Source: Phytophthora colocasiae (lineage: Eukaryota > Oomycota > Peronosporomycetes > Peronosporales > Peronosporaceae). From it: a stretch of DNA of 64,000 nt. The stretch spans positions 103,794-167,793 of the forward strand of contig JAGKQI010000042.1 in NCBI GenBank assembly GCA_018806915.1, in the 5' to 3' direction. Both the position numbers and the translations under genes were made by a program. Of this stretch, positions 1 through 11,413 are shown piece after piece. The notes below the pieces were generated by a model. That model worked only from the letters and a program-made list of their open reading frames with translations, was not told the origin of the DNA and searched no databases. Numbering within the stretch: position 1 is the stretch's first letter; every line of letters starts with the position of its first letter.

Positions 1-314
1 GCCGCATGCGGCGAGGGTTTAACCCGCTGACACGTCTCGCACGTGCGCACATATGTGCTGACCCACTTGTACATCTTCGGCCACCAGTACATGGAGCTCA
101 CCGAGCCGTACGTCTTCTCGCGACCGAGGTGGCCGCCTGTGGGTGTGTCGTGAGCCTCATAGAGGATACGGTACTTCAGATCCTCATCGTGAGGAACTAC
201 CACTCGTGGTGGGTCATCCTGACCCGTGCTGTAGTACAGCAGACCGCCTTCAGGCTGTAGCGTTGGAGTCTCGCCTTTAGGCGTCGTGACAGAGTCACCT
301 TTGAGTCTTTAAAC
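1..314 (-). pseudogene. pol: Integrase N-terminal zinc-binding region, copy 1 (partial)
   Basis: Minus-strand continuation of pol past RNase H. The DNA matches 22029-22343 of copy 2, which encodes the HHCC integrase zinc finger (H, H, then CETC). The reading frame is interrupted by a one-base indel near 250 (one C fewer than copy 2), and the catalytic core lies outside the window. The plus-strand open frame here is a shadow of pol. Confidence 0.75.
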
Positions 315-1010
315 TCATCGCTCCCCAGAGCTTGGAGCAACGCGACACAAGAGTCGTCCTGAGCGTACGCTGCTCGGAACCATGTCCGTCACGGACGACG
401 TCACCGAGGTGACATGAGATAACTCATAGTCCGGGCGACGTGATAACGCGTCAGCGAGGACGTTCTGCCTGCCAGGCTTGTACTTCACCTCGAATTTATA
501 CTCCGCAAAGAAGGAGAGCCATCGGGCCATCCTCTGCGAGAGGTGAGGCGACTGCGTCGCTGTGCGTAGTGACGCATGATCCGTGTAGATCACAAACGGC
601 TTGGAGCCGAGCAGGTGAACCCTGAATTTGACGAGCGTACTTCATCGCAAGTAGCTCCTTGTCATGAACTGGATAGTTCTTCTCAGCAGCCTTGAGCTGT
701 CGCGACTCAAACGCAATGACGCGTTCGCGCCCTTCGGCGTCCGCTTGTAGCAAAGCACTGCCGATGGCAAAGTCAGAGGCGTCACAGACGACAATAAACG
801 GACGAGCGGGGTCTGGCAGCGCCAGTATCGGTGCCTGAAGCAGGCTATCCTTGATACAAGTGAACGCATTCTCGTGCTCGGCACGCCATACCCACTCGGC
901 ATCCTTCTTGCGAGATCCGTCAGTGGCCGAGCCAACTCAGCGTAGTTCTCGCTGTACTTGTGCAAGTAGTTGGCCAAACCCAGCCACTTACGCAAGTCCT
1001 TCTGGTTCAA
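315..1010 (-). pseudogene. pol: RNase H domain of Pol, copy 1 (frameshifted)
   Basis: RNase H of the retroelement, which would degrade the RNA strand of the RNA-DNA hybrid during reverse transcription. It begins with the NQKDLRKWLGL linker motif after RT. The later pieces carry the acidic motifs (ELLAMKY, YTDHAS, VLADALSRR). The domain is split over three frames: 642-1010, 496-753 and 315-593. Comparison with copy 2 places one lesion near 905-915 (different bases around CTTCTT) and a 2-base loss near 632. The frame is also offset from the upstream RT frame by one base near 1010. These changes are absent in copy 2, so they are either private decay or consensus errors. Confidence 0.85.
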
Positions 1011-1018
1011 GGAACCGG

Positions 1019-1993
1019 TTAATCCACAATGGCCTTGACCTTTGCTGGATCAGCACGAAGGCCATGCTTCCCAATGAAGCACCCTAGGAAGGGGATTTCT
1101 TCCGCGCCAAAGACGCACTTGTCTGCGTTGGCGTACAGCTTGTTCGTGCGCATGCACTCGAGCACAGCTCTCACGTGTTCCACGTGCACCTCAACGTCAG
1201 TCTTGCCGTGTTCGGCCTGACTGTGGACGAACACGTCGTCAAAGTACGTTTGTGCGAATGCCCGTAGGGGCCTGAACAGCTGCGTCACTAGACGATTGAA
1301 CGTTGCGGGCGCGTTCGAGAGCCCTTGGGGCATGACGAGCCACTCCCAGAGCATACCGCTCGGGGTGCTCACCGCTGTAAGCGGAATATCACTAACTCGC
1401 ATGAGCAGCTGATAGTACCCATCGACTAAGTCGAGTGCACTGTACATGGTGCAACCCACCATGTTGTTCTGAAGAACATCCTTCCTAGGAATCGGCGTCT
1501 GCGCCGGAATCGTGGCAGTGTTGAGCTTGTTAAAAGCGTGAACGATACGCCACTTGCCATTCGGCTTTCTGACACAGAACGTTGGCGCGGAATGCGGAGA
1601 CTTGCTCTCGCGCACGAGACCCGCCGCGTGCTTCGCACGGAAGAAGGCGTCAATGACGTCGCATTGCTCTTTAGGAAGAGGCCACTGTCGGGTCACGCAG
1701 TACTTAGTTCCGGGAACTAAGTCGATCTCATGACGAACGCCTCGGTCGGGAGGCAGGCCACTCGGTGGTTCCTTCGAGACAACGTCTCCATATTCCTTCA
1801 GCAAGGAGTGGAAGGGATCCGAGGGATTCTTGAGGATCTCCGATCCACTCCTGGCGTTCAACGCCTTCTTGACTTCGGCCAAGACGGACTCGTCAACGAG
1901 GGACGACGAGTTTAACTCCTCCTCAGGTCGAACGATGACCACCTCGGCGAATTCGCCAGCCTTCAAGGCATCGCCAAAGTCGGCGAAGGACAT
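1019..1993 (-). pseudogene. pol: Reverse transcriptase domain of Pol, copy 1
   Basis: A 324-residue open stretch covering the RT fingers, palm and thumb. It contains the LPPDRGVRHEIDL entry motif, KPNGKWRIVHAFNKLN, the MPQGLSNAPATFNR motif and the catalytic YFDD box at 1235-1246. It synthesises cDNA from the element RNA. It stops at TAA (1019-1021), where Ty3/gypsy relatives normally have tryptophan just before the RNase H linker; copy 2 has the same stop. Upstream, the frame is separated from the protease-RT linker by a one-base loss near 2009 relative to copy 2. Similar length and motif order to Ty3/gypsy RT make the identification secure; activity is doubtful. Confidence 0.92.
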
Positions 1994-2291
1994 CTCTTCT
2001 AGCTCAAGGGCTTGTCAACACTTGGCAAGTCGTCCAGCAGGACACTGCCTTCGGCACTACCGCCCACTCCATCAACCAGAGTGTATAGCTGCCCACAGCC
2101 CTCCGGTGCGTCGGCAATTGACGTCACGGATGACTCAGACGCAGAGCGTCTCGCCCGAAGGGCCTTACGACGTCTTCGCCTGGCCGAAGATCGTCTACTC
2201 GACGGGTACGTGCCGTCGCACAAGTTTCGGCCTCTCTCGGCCCAGTGTCAGGGACACTCAGCGATCCCACTCGGTCGACGACCGATGCCGC

Positions 2292-3626
2292 TCAGCAGGT
2301 ACGTGCCGCTGCACAATCAATGACCGTAACAGGTCCAGTGTCAGAGACACTCAGCGATCGACTTGGTCCACGACCAGTATCACTCGACGGAGTACGTGCC
2401 GCCCCACAGTTCACGGCCTGGTAAGGCCCGATGCCATCGGCATCCAGTGACGGTCCATGACCGGCGTCACTCGGGTTACGTGAGCTTTGCCCACACGTTG
2501 ACTCACTGCCAACCAGCGCTATGCGCTCAACAGAACTGCGATCCTCGCACTCGGTGCTGTCCACTAACTCGGACACACCGACTTCCAGCATCATTGCCGA
2601 CTCGGCTCGATGCTCGCGCCAATAGCGCTTCTGCTTCCTAGCAGAGGTGGGTTCATGACTCGCCAAAGCTCCACTAGGAGAGAAGTGCGTAGCACCTAAG
2701 GTCTTCGACCTCCAGTCGATCCATGGCTCGTGGCGCTCCAGCCACGCCATACCAAGGATGAGGTCGTACCTCGAATCCAGGTCCAAGACCAAGCAGCGTT
2801 CCACGCTGTCGAAGTCCAGGAACTTCAGCCGTAGGTCCATCGGGACCTTGGCTGCCCGTGACACGGACGCCCGTCGCTGAACGGACAGTGACAGTGTCAC
2901 CTCTTCGCGCTCAAGCGCCTCAGCATATTGCTGACTACCCTCAACGGTGGAGCGTCTGACGTAGTTGCCAGACGCTCCTGAATCGATCAACACGATCCAC
3001 GGCTTCTCGAAGCCCTTCACGTCCACATGGACGACCAGCAAGCCCTGCTTGCTCACACGTTCCGTGTTCAAGAGCACGGAGCTCTTCGGGGCTGAGCCCC
3101 AGTGCCTCTCACGCACTGCAGAACTCAGTTCTTCCCAGTAGACCGCCCCGCGTCTACTGGGAGCCGTCGTTTCCTGGGCAGAGCCCAAAGCGGGACCCGC
3201 GACAGGGTTGCAGCCATTCTGGCCGGCGCGCTCTTTGCGCAGAGGGCAGTTGGGCCTCAGGTGTGTGGGACTACCACACGTGTAGCACCGACGAGTGCTC
3301 ATACGCTGCACCGCAGCTCGTAGCTCGGCTACTTCATCTTCAGCATAGCTGAGGTCCATGGGTTCGGGTCCCCCGGACTCTGTGCTATTAGCACCGACCC
3401 TCGACAACTTAAAGTTGTGTTCAGCATTCAATGCCACGCTAACAGCGTCCTCGAAGGTGCGAGGATTCTGACGGAATGCCTCCGTCCTGGCCACGCCAGC
3501 TCTCAGACCTTCCATGAAGATAGTCACAGTGACCACCTCAGGTAGAGGATCGGCAGCCATGCCGGCAATGAGCGATGCGCAGCTCTTGGACATAGTCCAC
3601 CAGGTCCCTTCTTGCCCTGTCGGCAA
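2292..3626 (-). pseudogene. gag-pro: Gag C-terminus, zinc knuckle and protease, copy 1
   Basis: A 444-residue open stretch. Residues about 18-75 continue the capsid domain ([21 protein letters not shown]). Residues 114-127 are a CX2CX4HX4C nucleic-acid-binding zinc knuckle (CYTC...H...C). The retroviral-type aspartic protease follows with the catalytic DSG at residues 215-217 and the second motif LILGMAWL near 288-295. Gag and protease share a frame, so the element probably used one Gag-Pol polyprotein cleaved by this protease. The frame ends in a Ser/Pro/Arg-rich linker because of a small indel near 2296 compared with copy 2. Confidence 0.9.
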
Positions 3627-4126
3627 GCGAGGAAGCGTGACCGCACGCGATACGCCTGGTTAGGTGGAGCAAATACTTGCGTAAGTTTGGCCTTAAGCTC
3701 ACCCCAAGTGGGGAAGGCCATTTCTACCGACGTCCCAGACGTCAAGGCCCATTCTCGTGCTCGACCTTCGAGCTTAGGATGGCGAACGCCACGCGTTGGC
3801 CTTCCAACTGGAGCATAGCGGCCCCCATGGCCATCTCGACCTCTCGGGTCCACACATAGGAGGTTCTCTCCTTCGTGCCCGTGAAAGGTCTTCACGCTGA
3901 GCGTGACGGGCTTAGCTCTCGGAGCGGGATTAACTCCTTTTACATTCCGCTGAATGTGCTCAACGAGAGCGTTCTCGTACGAGGCAAATGCCTCCAGGCG
4001 CGCGTTGACGGCCTCCGGCCCTTGAGACGCTGGGTGCGCCATACCTTCAGGGCCCAGCAAGGACGTAAGCTTGTTAAGCGTGTCCCGCTGACTCGGAGTC
4101 AAGTGAGCGTATGCTTCTGGCTCCAT
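3524..4126 (-). pseudogene. gag: Gag N-terminal/capsid region, copy 1
   Basis: Starts at the ATG complement at 4124-4126 ([17 protein letters not shown]), the first ATG after the LTR and primer site. It carries part of a Retrotrans_gag-type capsid ([20 protein letters not shown]). In the middle (near 3855) a one-base change breaks the frame relative to copy 2. The segment ends by running out of frame at the shared lesion near 3575, after which capsid sequence resumes in another frame. Gag would form the particle around element RNA in the cytoplasm. Confidence 0.85.
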
Positions 4127-4164
4127 TCTCACAGAGAAACAGTCTTCAACTCAGGAGTTGGATT

Positions 4165-4181
4165 GACTACAAGTGCTACCA
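4165..4181 (-). other. Primer binding site, copy 1
   Basis: On the minus strand the sequence two bases after the LTR is TGGTAGCACTTGTAGTC. TGG complements a tRNA CCA end, and TGGTAGCA fits an acceptor ending in TGCTA, as in several initiator Met tRNAs. The match beyond about 8 nt is not established. It does not match the tRNA-Thr of the array, whose primer site would begin TGGTGCC. Confidence 0.6.
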
Positions 4182-4183
4182 GA

Positions 4184-4595
4184 TGCAGCGGGGCTGCGTA
4201 GGTGTGCACGGCACAGAGGAAGTTGGGTTGACTCGTAGAGTCCTGCTTGCAAGGCACTAGCCTTCGGTTCTATACAAGAACCAAGTAGTCCACTAAATAC
4301 AGGACTCTCACAATCAGTGTCCCTATAATAAAGGAACTAACACTAATTATGTAAAATGCAAACTGATTTTTATTTATTTTATTGCCCTAATCCTGAATGT
4401 AACGGATTTAGTATCTAACATACTAAATCCTAATCAAATGTAATGTGTGGCTCTGAGCTAACAGCCAGCAACTGGCTACATGTGTGACGTGTGAGAAACA
4501 CTATGTGTTGTACACGGATCTGTGACTTGTGACCTGGATGGTGTATACCACACCTATTGTAGCCAAGGCGCGCAGCGCCGTGTAACCCCGTTACA
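4184..4595 (-). repeat. 5' LTR of copy 1 (412 bp)
   Basis: Starts TG and ends CA in either reading. Nearly identical to both LTRs of copy 2; one visible difference is an A for G in the AAATACAGG/AAATACGGG stretch. Contains an 11-bp-stem inverted repeat (GGATTTAGTAT/ATACTAAATCC) and, on the minus strand, AATAAA-type motifs that could serve as polyadenylation signals. Confidence 0.93.
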
Positions 4596-4600
4596 TATGT
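4596..4600. repeat. TATGT target-site copy flanking element 1
   Basis: Identical to the 5-bp duplication at both ends of element 2 and at the same point of the array unit. The partner copy on the other side of element 1 is outside the window. Confidence 0.8.
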
Positions 4601-4794
4601 AGTAGGGGTATTGTGAGTGGCGGACGATGTGGAGCGTGAAGAGAGGTCGATGTAGTAGTAGGGAGGGTGTGTAAGGTGTGTATGGTGCAGGTGGTGCAGG
4701 TGGTGCAGGTGGTGCAGGTGTTTAAGCATGGTTTGTAGAGTTGTGGTGTGTGTTCTAGGGGTTGAAAATGTGTGTGTTTTTGTGTGTTGTAAGA

Positions 4795-4866
4795 GCCCCT
4801 ATAGCTCAGTGGTAGAGCACCCGCTTAGTAAGCGGAAGGTCGGTAGTTCAATCCTGCCTGGGGGCA
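4795..4866 (+). tRNA. tRNA-Thr(AGT), array copy 1
   Basis: Consensus 72-nt gene. The acceptor stem GCCCCTA/TGGGGGC pairs over 7 bp with one G-T. The D arm is GCTC/GAGC, the anticodon loop TTAGTAA gives AGT, and the T arm GGTAG/CTGCC encloses the loop TTCAATC. The last base is discriminator A and no CCA is encoded. The first anticodon-stem pair (C27-A43) is a mismatch in the consensus. A34 would be expected to be deaminated to inosine and read ACU/ACC/ACA. There is no intron. It is the first gene after element 1, 199 bp from its LTR. Confidence 0.95.
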
Positions 4867-5720
4867 AACTCCTTGCATTCGTTTCGCGTGCGCACGCTCT
4901 GTGTGTCGTTCGTGATCGAGGCGTGTTGCACGCCATCTTTGCTCTTTTGCTCTTTTGCTCTTTGCTCTTTTTGCTCTTTTGCTCTAGCTCTGCTCTTGCA
5001 CAGCTGCACGCTACCTCTTTTCGAGTCGCGTTAATGCACTCACTTGCCTAAAACCACGCGCTTCCCCTCGACATTCGCTGCAATACAATACACTAGATAC
5101 ACTACTCCAGTCCCACCCAGTCCCACCTAGTCCTACCTAGTCCCGCTGGTCACTTTCAATTCGTCTTTCCAAGAAGTACCGTGTCGCTTGTACTTGCTGT
5201 CGTCTTTATTTTCTGATCACCAAATGGGCTAACGGTGGCACGCGTATTGGATAGTGAACAGTCCATAGCGTCAATGGCAACTTCGGCCGTAGTAGAGGAC
5301 CGGCGCGCTCATTTCAGGTGGATGGATGGCCATCGAGAGGCGAAAGCCGTCACATCGAATGACTCGTTTGGTACATGTACACATCGGCCCATCGAAGCTA
5401 ACCATCGCAAAGCTATGGATCGTGAGGCACTGTTGACACGTACCTCACAGCACGGTGTTGTGGAGTAGGCAGAGTGAGTGAGAGCGTTGGCGATATTGGT
5501 GTCGAGCGATAGTATGGGGGTGTTATGTAGTAGGGGTATTGTGAGTGGCGGACGATGTGGAGCGTGAAGAGAGGTCGATGTAGTAGTAGGGAGGGTGTGT
5601 AAGGTGTGTATGGTGCAGGTGGTGCAGGTGGTGCAGGTGGTGCAGGTGTTTAAGCATGGTTTGTAGAGTTGTGGTGTGTGTTCTAGGGGTTGAAAATGTG
5701 TGTTTTTTTGTGTTGTAAGA

Positions 5721-5792
5721 GCCCCTATAGCTCAGTGGTAGAGCACCCGCTTAGTAAGCGGAAGGTCGGTAGTTCAATCCTGCCTGGGGGCA
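5721..5792 (+). tRNA. tRNA-Thr(AGT), array copy 2
   Basis: Identical to the consensus gene; 926 bp after copy 1. Confidence 0.95.
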
Positions 5793-6646
5793 AACTCCTT
5801 GCATCTCGTTTCGCGTGCGCACGCTCTGTGTGTCGTTCGTGATCGAGGCGTGTTGCACGCCATCTTTGCTCTTTTGCTCTTTTGCTCTTTTTGCTCTTTT
5901 GCTCTTTTGCTCTAGCTCTTGCACAGCTGCACGCTACCTCTTTCGAGTCGCGTTAATGCACTCACTTGCCTAAAACCACGCGCTTCCCTCGACATTCGCT
6001 GCAATACAATACAACTAGATACACTACTCCAGTCCCACCCAGTCCCACCTAGTCCTACCTAGTCCCGCTGGTCCTTTCAATTCGTCTTTCCAAGAAGTAC
6101 CGTGTCGCTTGTACTTGCTGTCGTCTTTATTTTCTGATCACCAAATGGGCTAACGGTGGCACGCGTATTGGATAGTGAACAGTCCATAGCGTCAATGGCA
6201 ACTTCGGCCGTAGTAGAGGACCGGCGCGCTCATTTCAGGTGGATGGATGGCCATCGAGAGGCGAAAAAGCCGTCACATCGAATGACTCGTTTGGTACATG
6301 TACACATCGGCCCATCGAAGCTAACCATCACGCAAGCTATGGATCGTGAGGCACTGTTGACACGTACCTCACAGCACGGTGTTGTGGAGTAGGCAGAGTG
6401 AGTGAGAGCGTTGGCGATATTGGTGTCGAGCGATAGTATGGGGTGTTATGTAGTAGGGGTATTGTGAGTGGCGGACGATGTGGAGCGTGAAGAGAGGTCG
6501 ATGTAGTAGTAGGGAGGGTGTGTAAGGTGTGTATGGTGCAGGTGGTGCAGGTGGTGCAGGTGGTGCAGGTGTTTAAAGCATGGTTTGTAGAGTTGTGGTG
6601 TGTGTTCTAGGGGTTGAAAATGTGTGTGTTTTTGTGTGTTGTAAGA

Positions 6647-6718
6647 GCCCCTATAGCTCAGTGGTAGAGCACCCGCTTAGTAAGCGGAAGGTCGGTAGTT
6701 CAATCCTGCCTGGGGGCA
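6647..6718 (+). tRNA. tRNA-Thr(AGT), array copy 3
   Basis: Consensus gene. The sequence just after its octamer tract is unusual for the array (GCTCTAGCACCTCTGC instead of the usual GCTCTTGCACAGCTGC). Confidence 0.95.
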
Positions 6719-7567
6719 AACTCCTTGCATTCGTTTCGCGTGCGCACGCTCTGTGTGTCGTTCGTGATCGAGGCGTGTTGCACGCCATCTTTGCTCTTTT
6801 GCTCTTTTGCTCTTTTGCTCTTTTGCTCTTTTGCTCTAGCTCTAGCACCTCTGCACGCTACATATGTTCCCGTCGCGTTACTGCACTCACTTGCCTAAAC
6901 CCACGCGCGTCCCTCGACATTCGCTGCAATACAATACACTAGATACACTACTCCAGTCCCACCCAGTCCCACCTAGTCCTACCTAGTCCCGCTGGTCCTT
7001 TCAATTCGTCTTTCCAAGAAGTACCGTGTCGCTTGTACTTGCTGTCGTCTATATTTTCTGATCACCAAATGGGCTAACGGTGGCACGCGTATTGGATAGT
7101 GAACAGTCCATAGCGTCAATGGCAACTTCGGCCGTAGTAGAGGACCGGCGCGCTCATTTCAGGTGGATGGATGGCCATCGAGAGGCGAAAAGCCGTCACA
7201 TCGAATGACTCGTTTGGTACATGTACCCATCGGCCCATCGAAGCTAACCATCGCAAGCTATGGATCGTGAGGCACTGTTGACACGTACCTCACAGCACGG
7301 TGTTGTGGAGTAGGCAGAGTGAGTGAGAGCGTTGGCGATATTGGTGTCGAGCGATAGTATGGGGGTGTTATGTAGTAGGGGTATTGTGAGTGGCGGACGA
7401 TGTGGAGCGTGAAGAGAGGTCGATGTAGTAGTAGGGAGGGTGTGTAAGGTGTGTATGGTGCAGGTGGTGCAGGTGGTGCAGGTGGTGCAGGTGTTTAAGC
7501 ATGGTTTGTAGAGTTGTGGTGTGTGTTCTAGGGGTTGAAAATGTGTGTGTTTTTGTGTGTTGTAAGA

Positions 7568-7639
7568 GCCCCTATAGCTCAGTGGTAGAGCACCCGCTTA
7601 GTAAGCGGAAGGTCGGTAGTTCAATCCTGCCTGGGGGCA
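7568..7639 (+). tRNA. tRNA-Thr(AGT), array copy 4
   Basis: Consensus gene, followed by an octamer tract of about 9 repeats. Confidence 0.95.
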
Positions 7640-8524
7640 AACTCCTTGCATTCGTTTCGCGTGCGCACGCTCTGTGTGTCGTTCGTGATCGAGGCGTGTT
7701 GCACGCCATCTTTGCTCTTTTGCTCTTTTGCTCTTTTGCTCTTTTGCTCTTTTGCTCTTTTGCTCTTTTGCTCTTTTGCTCTTTTGCTCTAGCTCTTGCA
7801 CAGCTGCACGCTACCTCTTTTCGAGTCGCGTTAATGCACTCACTTGCCTAAAACCACGCGCTTCCCTCGACATTCGCTGCAATACAATACACTAGATACA
7901 CTACTCCAGTCCCACCCAGTCCCACCTAGTCCTACCTAGTCCCGCTGGTCCTTTCAATTCGTCTTTCCAAGAAGTACCGTGTCGCTTGTACTTGCTGTCG
8001 TCTATATTTTCTGATCACCAAATGGGCTAACGGTGGCACGCGTATTGGATAGTGAACAGTCCATAGCGTCAATGGCAACTTCGGCCGTAGTAGAGGACCG
8101 GCGCGCTCATTTCAGGTGGATGGATGGCCATCGAGAGGCGAAAAGCCGTCACATCGAATGACTCGTTTGGTACATGTACACATCGGCCCATCGAAGCTAA
8201 CCATCGCAAGCTATGGATCGTGAGGCACTGTTGACACGTACCTCACAGCACGGTGTTGTGGAGTAGGCAGAGTGAGTGAGAGCGTTGGCGATATTGGTGT
8301 CGAGCGATAGTATGGGGGTGTTATGTGTAGTAGGGTATTGTGGGAGTGGCGAGACGATGTGGAGCGTGAAGAGAGGTCGATGTAGTAGTAGGGAGGGTGT
8401 GTAAGGTGTGTATGGTGCAGGTGGTGCAGGTGGTGCAGGTGGTGCAGGTGTTTAAGCATGGTTTGTAGAGTTGTGGTGTGTGTTCTAGGGGTTGAAAATG
8501 TGTGTGTTTTTGTGTGTTGTAAGA

Positions 8525-8594
8525 GCCCTATAGCTCAGTGGTAGAGCACCCGCTTAGTAAGCGGAAGGTCAGTAGTTCAATCCTGCCTGGGGCA
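8525..8594 (+). pseudogene. tRNA-Thr-like, array copy 5 (shortened acceptor)
   Basis: Only 70 nt: one C is missing from the 5' acceptor strand and one G from the 3' strand, leaving a 6-bp acceptor stem. G49 is A, which breaks the first T-stem pair. Other homopolymers in the same unit (GGGG near 8333) are also one base short, so consensus error is likely. Confidence 0.6.
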
Positions 8595-9464
8595 AACTCC
8601 TTGCATTCGTTTCGCGTGCGCACGCTCTGTGTGTCGTTCGTGATCGAGGCGTGTTGCACGCCATCTTTGCTCTTTTGCTCTTTTGCTCTTTTGCTCTTTT
8701 GCTCTTTTGCTCTTTTGCTCTTTTGCTCTTTTGCTCTAGCTCTTGCACAGCTGCACGCTACCTCTTTTCGAGTCGCGTTAATGCACTCACTTGCCTAAAA
8801 CCACGCGCTTCCCTCGACATTCGCTGCAATACAATACACTAGATACACTACTCCAGTCCCACCCAGTCCCACCTAGTCCTACCTAGTCCCGCTGGTCCTT
8901 TCAATTCGTCTTTCCAAGAAGTACCGTGTCGCTTGTACTTGCTGTCGTCTTTATTTTCTGATCACCAAATGGGCTAACGGTGGCACGCGTATTGGATAGT
9001 GAACAGTCCATAGCGTCAATGGCAACTTCGGCCGTAGTAGAGACCGGCGCGCTCATTTCAGGTGGATGGATGGCCATCGAGAGGCGAAAAGCCGTCACAT
9101 CGAATGACTCGTTTGGTACATGTACACATCGGCCCATCGAAGCTAACCATCGCAAGCTATGGATCGTGAGGCACTGTTGACACGTACCTCACAGCACGGT
9201 GTTGTGGAGTAGGCAGAGTGAGTGAGCGTTGGCGATATTGGTGTCGAGCGATAGTATGGGGGTGTTATGTAGTAGGGGTATTGTGAGTGGCGGACGATGT
9301 GGAGCGTGAAGAGAGGTCGATGTAGTAGTAGGGAGGGTGTGTAAGGTGTGTATGGTGCAGGTGGTGCAGGTGGTGCAGGTGGTGCAGGTGTTTAAGCATG
9401 GTTTGTAGAGTTGTGGTGTGTGTTTTAGGGGTTGAAAATGTGTGTGTTTTTGTGTGTTGTAAGA

Positions 9465-9536
9465 GCCCCTATAGCTCAGTGGTAGAGCACCCGCTTAGTA
9501 AGCGGAAGGTCGGTAGTTCAATCCTGCCTGGGGGCA
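9465..9536 (+). tRNA. tRNA-Thr(AGT), array copy 6
   Basis: Consensus gene; the octamer tract downstream runs straight into GCTCTTGCAC without the usual CTAG interruption. Confidence 0.95.
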
Positions 9537-10417
9537 AACTCCTTGCATTCGTTTCGCGTGCGCACGCTCTGTGTGTCGTTCGTGATCGAGGCGTGTTGCA
9601 CGCCATCTTTGCTCTTTTGCTCTTTTGCTCTTTTGCTCTTTTGCTCTTTTGCTCTTTTGCTCTTTTGCTCTTTTGCTCTTTTGCTCTTTTGCTCTTGCAC
9701 AGCTGCACGCTACCTCTTTTCGAGTCGCGTTAATGCACTCACTTGCCTAAAACCACGCGCTTCCCTCGACATTCGCTGCAATACAATACACTAGATACAC
9801 TACTCCAGTCCCACCCAGTCCCACCTAGTCCTACCTAGTCCCGCTGGTCCTTTCAATTCGTCTTTCCAAGAAGTACCGTGTCGCTTGTACTTGCTGTCGT
9901 CTTTATTTTCTGATCACCAAATGGGCTAACGGTGGCACGCGTATTGGATAGTGAACAGTCCATAGCGTCAATGGCAACTTCGGCCGTAGTAGAGGACCGG
10001 CGCGCTCATTTCAGGTGGATGGATGGCCATCGAGAGGCGAAAAGCCGTCACATCGAATGACTCGTTTGGTACATGTACACATCGGCCCATCGAAGCTAAC
10101 CATCGCAAGCTATGGATCGTGAGGCACTGTTGACACGTACCTCACAGCACGGTGTTGTGGAGTAGGCAGAGTGAGTGAGAGCGTTGGCGATATTGGTGTC
10201 GAGCGATAGTATGGGGGTGTTATGTAGTAGGGGTATTGTGAGTGGCGGACGATGTGGAGCGTGAAGAGAGGTCGATGTAGTAGTAGGGAGGGTGTGTAAG
10301 GTGTGTATGGTGCAGGTGGTGCAGGTGGTGCAGGTGGTGCAGGTGTTTAAGCATGGTTTGTAGAGTTGTGGTGTGTGTTCTAGGGGTTGAAAATGTGTGT
10401 TTTTTTGTGTTGTAAGA

Positions 10418-10489
10418 GCCCCTATAGCTCAGTGGTAGAGCACCCGCTTAGTAAGCGGAAGGTCGGTAGTTCAATCCTGCCTGGGGGCA
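10418..10489 (+). tRNA. tRNA-Thr(AGT), array copy 7
   Basis: Consensus gene; the leader has a T7 run in place of the usual GTGTTTTTGTG. Confidence 0.95.
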
Positions 10490-11342
10490 AACTCCTTGCA
10501 TTCGTTTCGCGTGCGCACGCTCTGTGTGTCGTTCGTGATCGAGGCGTGTTGCACGCCATCTTTGCTCTTTTGCTCTTTGCTCTTTTGCTCTTTTGCTCTT
10601 TTGCTCTTTTGCTCTAGCTCTTGCACAGCTGCACGCTACCTCTTTTCGAGTCGCGTTAATGCACTCACTTGCCTAAAACCACGCGCTTCCCTCGACATTC
10701 GCTGCAATACAATACACTAGATACACTACTCCAGTCCCACCCAGTCCCACCTAGTCCTACCTAGTCCCGCTGGTCCTTTCAATTCGTCTTTCCAAGAAGT
10801 ACCGTGTCGCTTGTACTTGCTGTCGTCTTTATTTTCTGATCACCAAATGGGCTAACGGTGGCACGCGTATTGGATAGTGAACAGTCCATAGCGTCAATGG
10901 CAACTTCGGCCATAGTAGAGGACCGGCGCGCTCATTTCAGGTGGATGGATGGCCATCGAGAGGCGAAAAGCCGTCACATCGAATGACTCGTTTGGTACAT
11001 GTACCCATCGGCCCATCGAAGCTAACCATCGCAAGCTATGGATCGTGAGGCACTGTTGACACGTACCTCACAGCACGGTGTTGTGGAGTAGGCAGAGTGA
11101 GTGAGAGCGTTGGCGATATTGGTGTCGAGCGATAGTATGGGGTGTTATGTAGTAGGGGTATTGTGAGTGGCGGACGATGTGGAGCGTGAAGAGAGGTCGA
11201 TGTAGTAGTAGGGAGGGTGTGTAAGGTGTGTATGGTGCAGGTGGTGCAGGTGGTGCAGGTGGTGCAGGTGTTTAAGCATGGTTTGTAGAGTTGTGGTGTG
11301 TGTTCTAGGGTTGAAAATGTGTGTGTTTTGTGTGTTGTAAGA

Positions 11343-11413
11343 GCCCCTATAGCTCAGTGGTAGAGCACCCGCTTAGTAAGCGGAAGGTCGGTAGTTCAAT
11401 CCTGCCTGGGGCA
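11343..11413 (+). tRNA. tRNA-Thr(AGT), array copy 8 (71 nt)
   Basis: One G fewer in the 3' acceptor G-run. The leader homopolymers of this unit (GGGG, TTTTT) are also short, pointing to a consensus error rather than a real defect. Confidence 0.85.

Larger units (their letters stand above)
1..4595 (-). mobile_element. Ty3/gypsy chromovirus copy 1, truncated by window edge
   Basis: LTR retrotransposon read on the minus strand: 5' LTR (4184-4595), primer binding site, Gag with zinc knuckle, aspartic protease, reverse transcriptase, RNase H and the start of integrase, where the window ends. It aligns end to end with 22029-26631, so it is the same element family as copy 2 and in the same orientation. 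The order Gag-PR-RT-RH-IN is that of Ty3/gypsy. It carries several one-base indels relative to copy 2 plus lesions shared with copy 2, so no continuous Gag-Pol frame exists. Its outer LTR edge is followed directly by TATGT and the tRNA array. Confidence 0.93.

Noticed and set aside
4430..4729. Minus-strand His/Leu-rich frames (HLHHLHH)
   Set aside because: Translation of the GGTGCAGGT minisatellite, with no conserved start or context.
4796..4866. 5S rRNA or U6 gene as the repeated Pol III gene
   Set aside because: The cloverleaf with A and B boxes and the AGT anticodon loop identifies tRNA-Thr; no 5S or U6 motifs were seen in the unit.
4728..5051. Plus-strand frames recurring in every unit containing VVEHPLSKRKVGSSILP
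   Set aside because: This is a translation of the tRNA-Thr gene and its flanks; the frame breaks whenever the G-run or octamer length changes.
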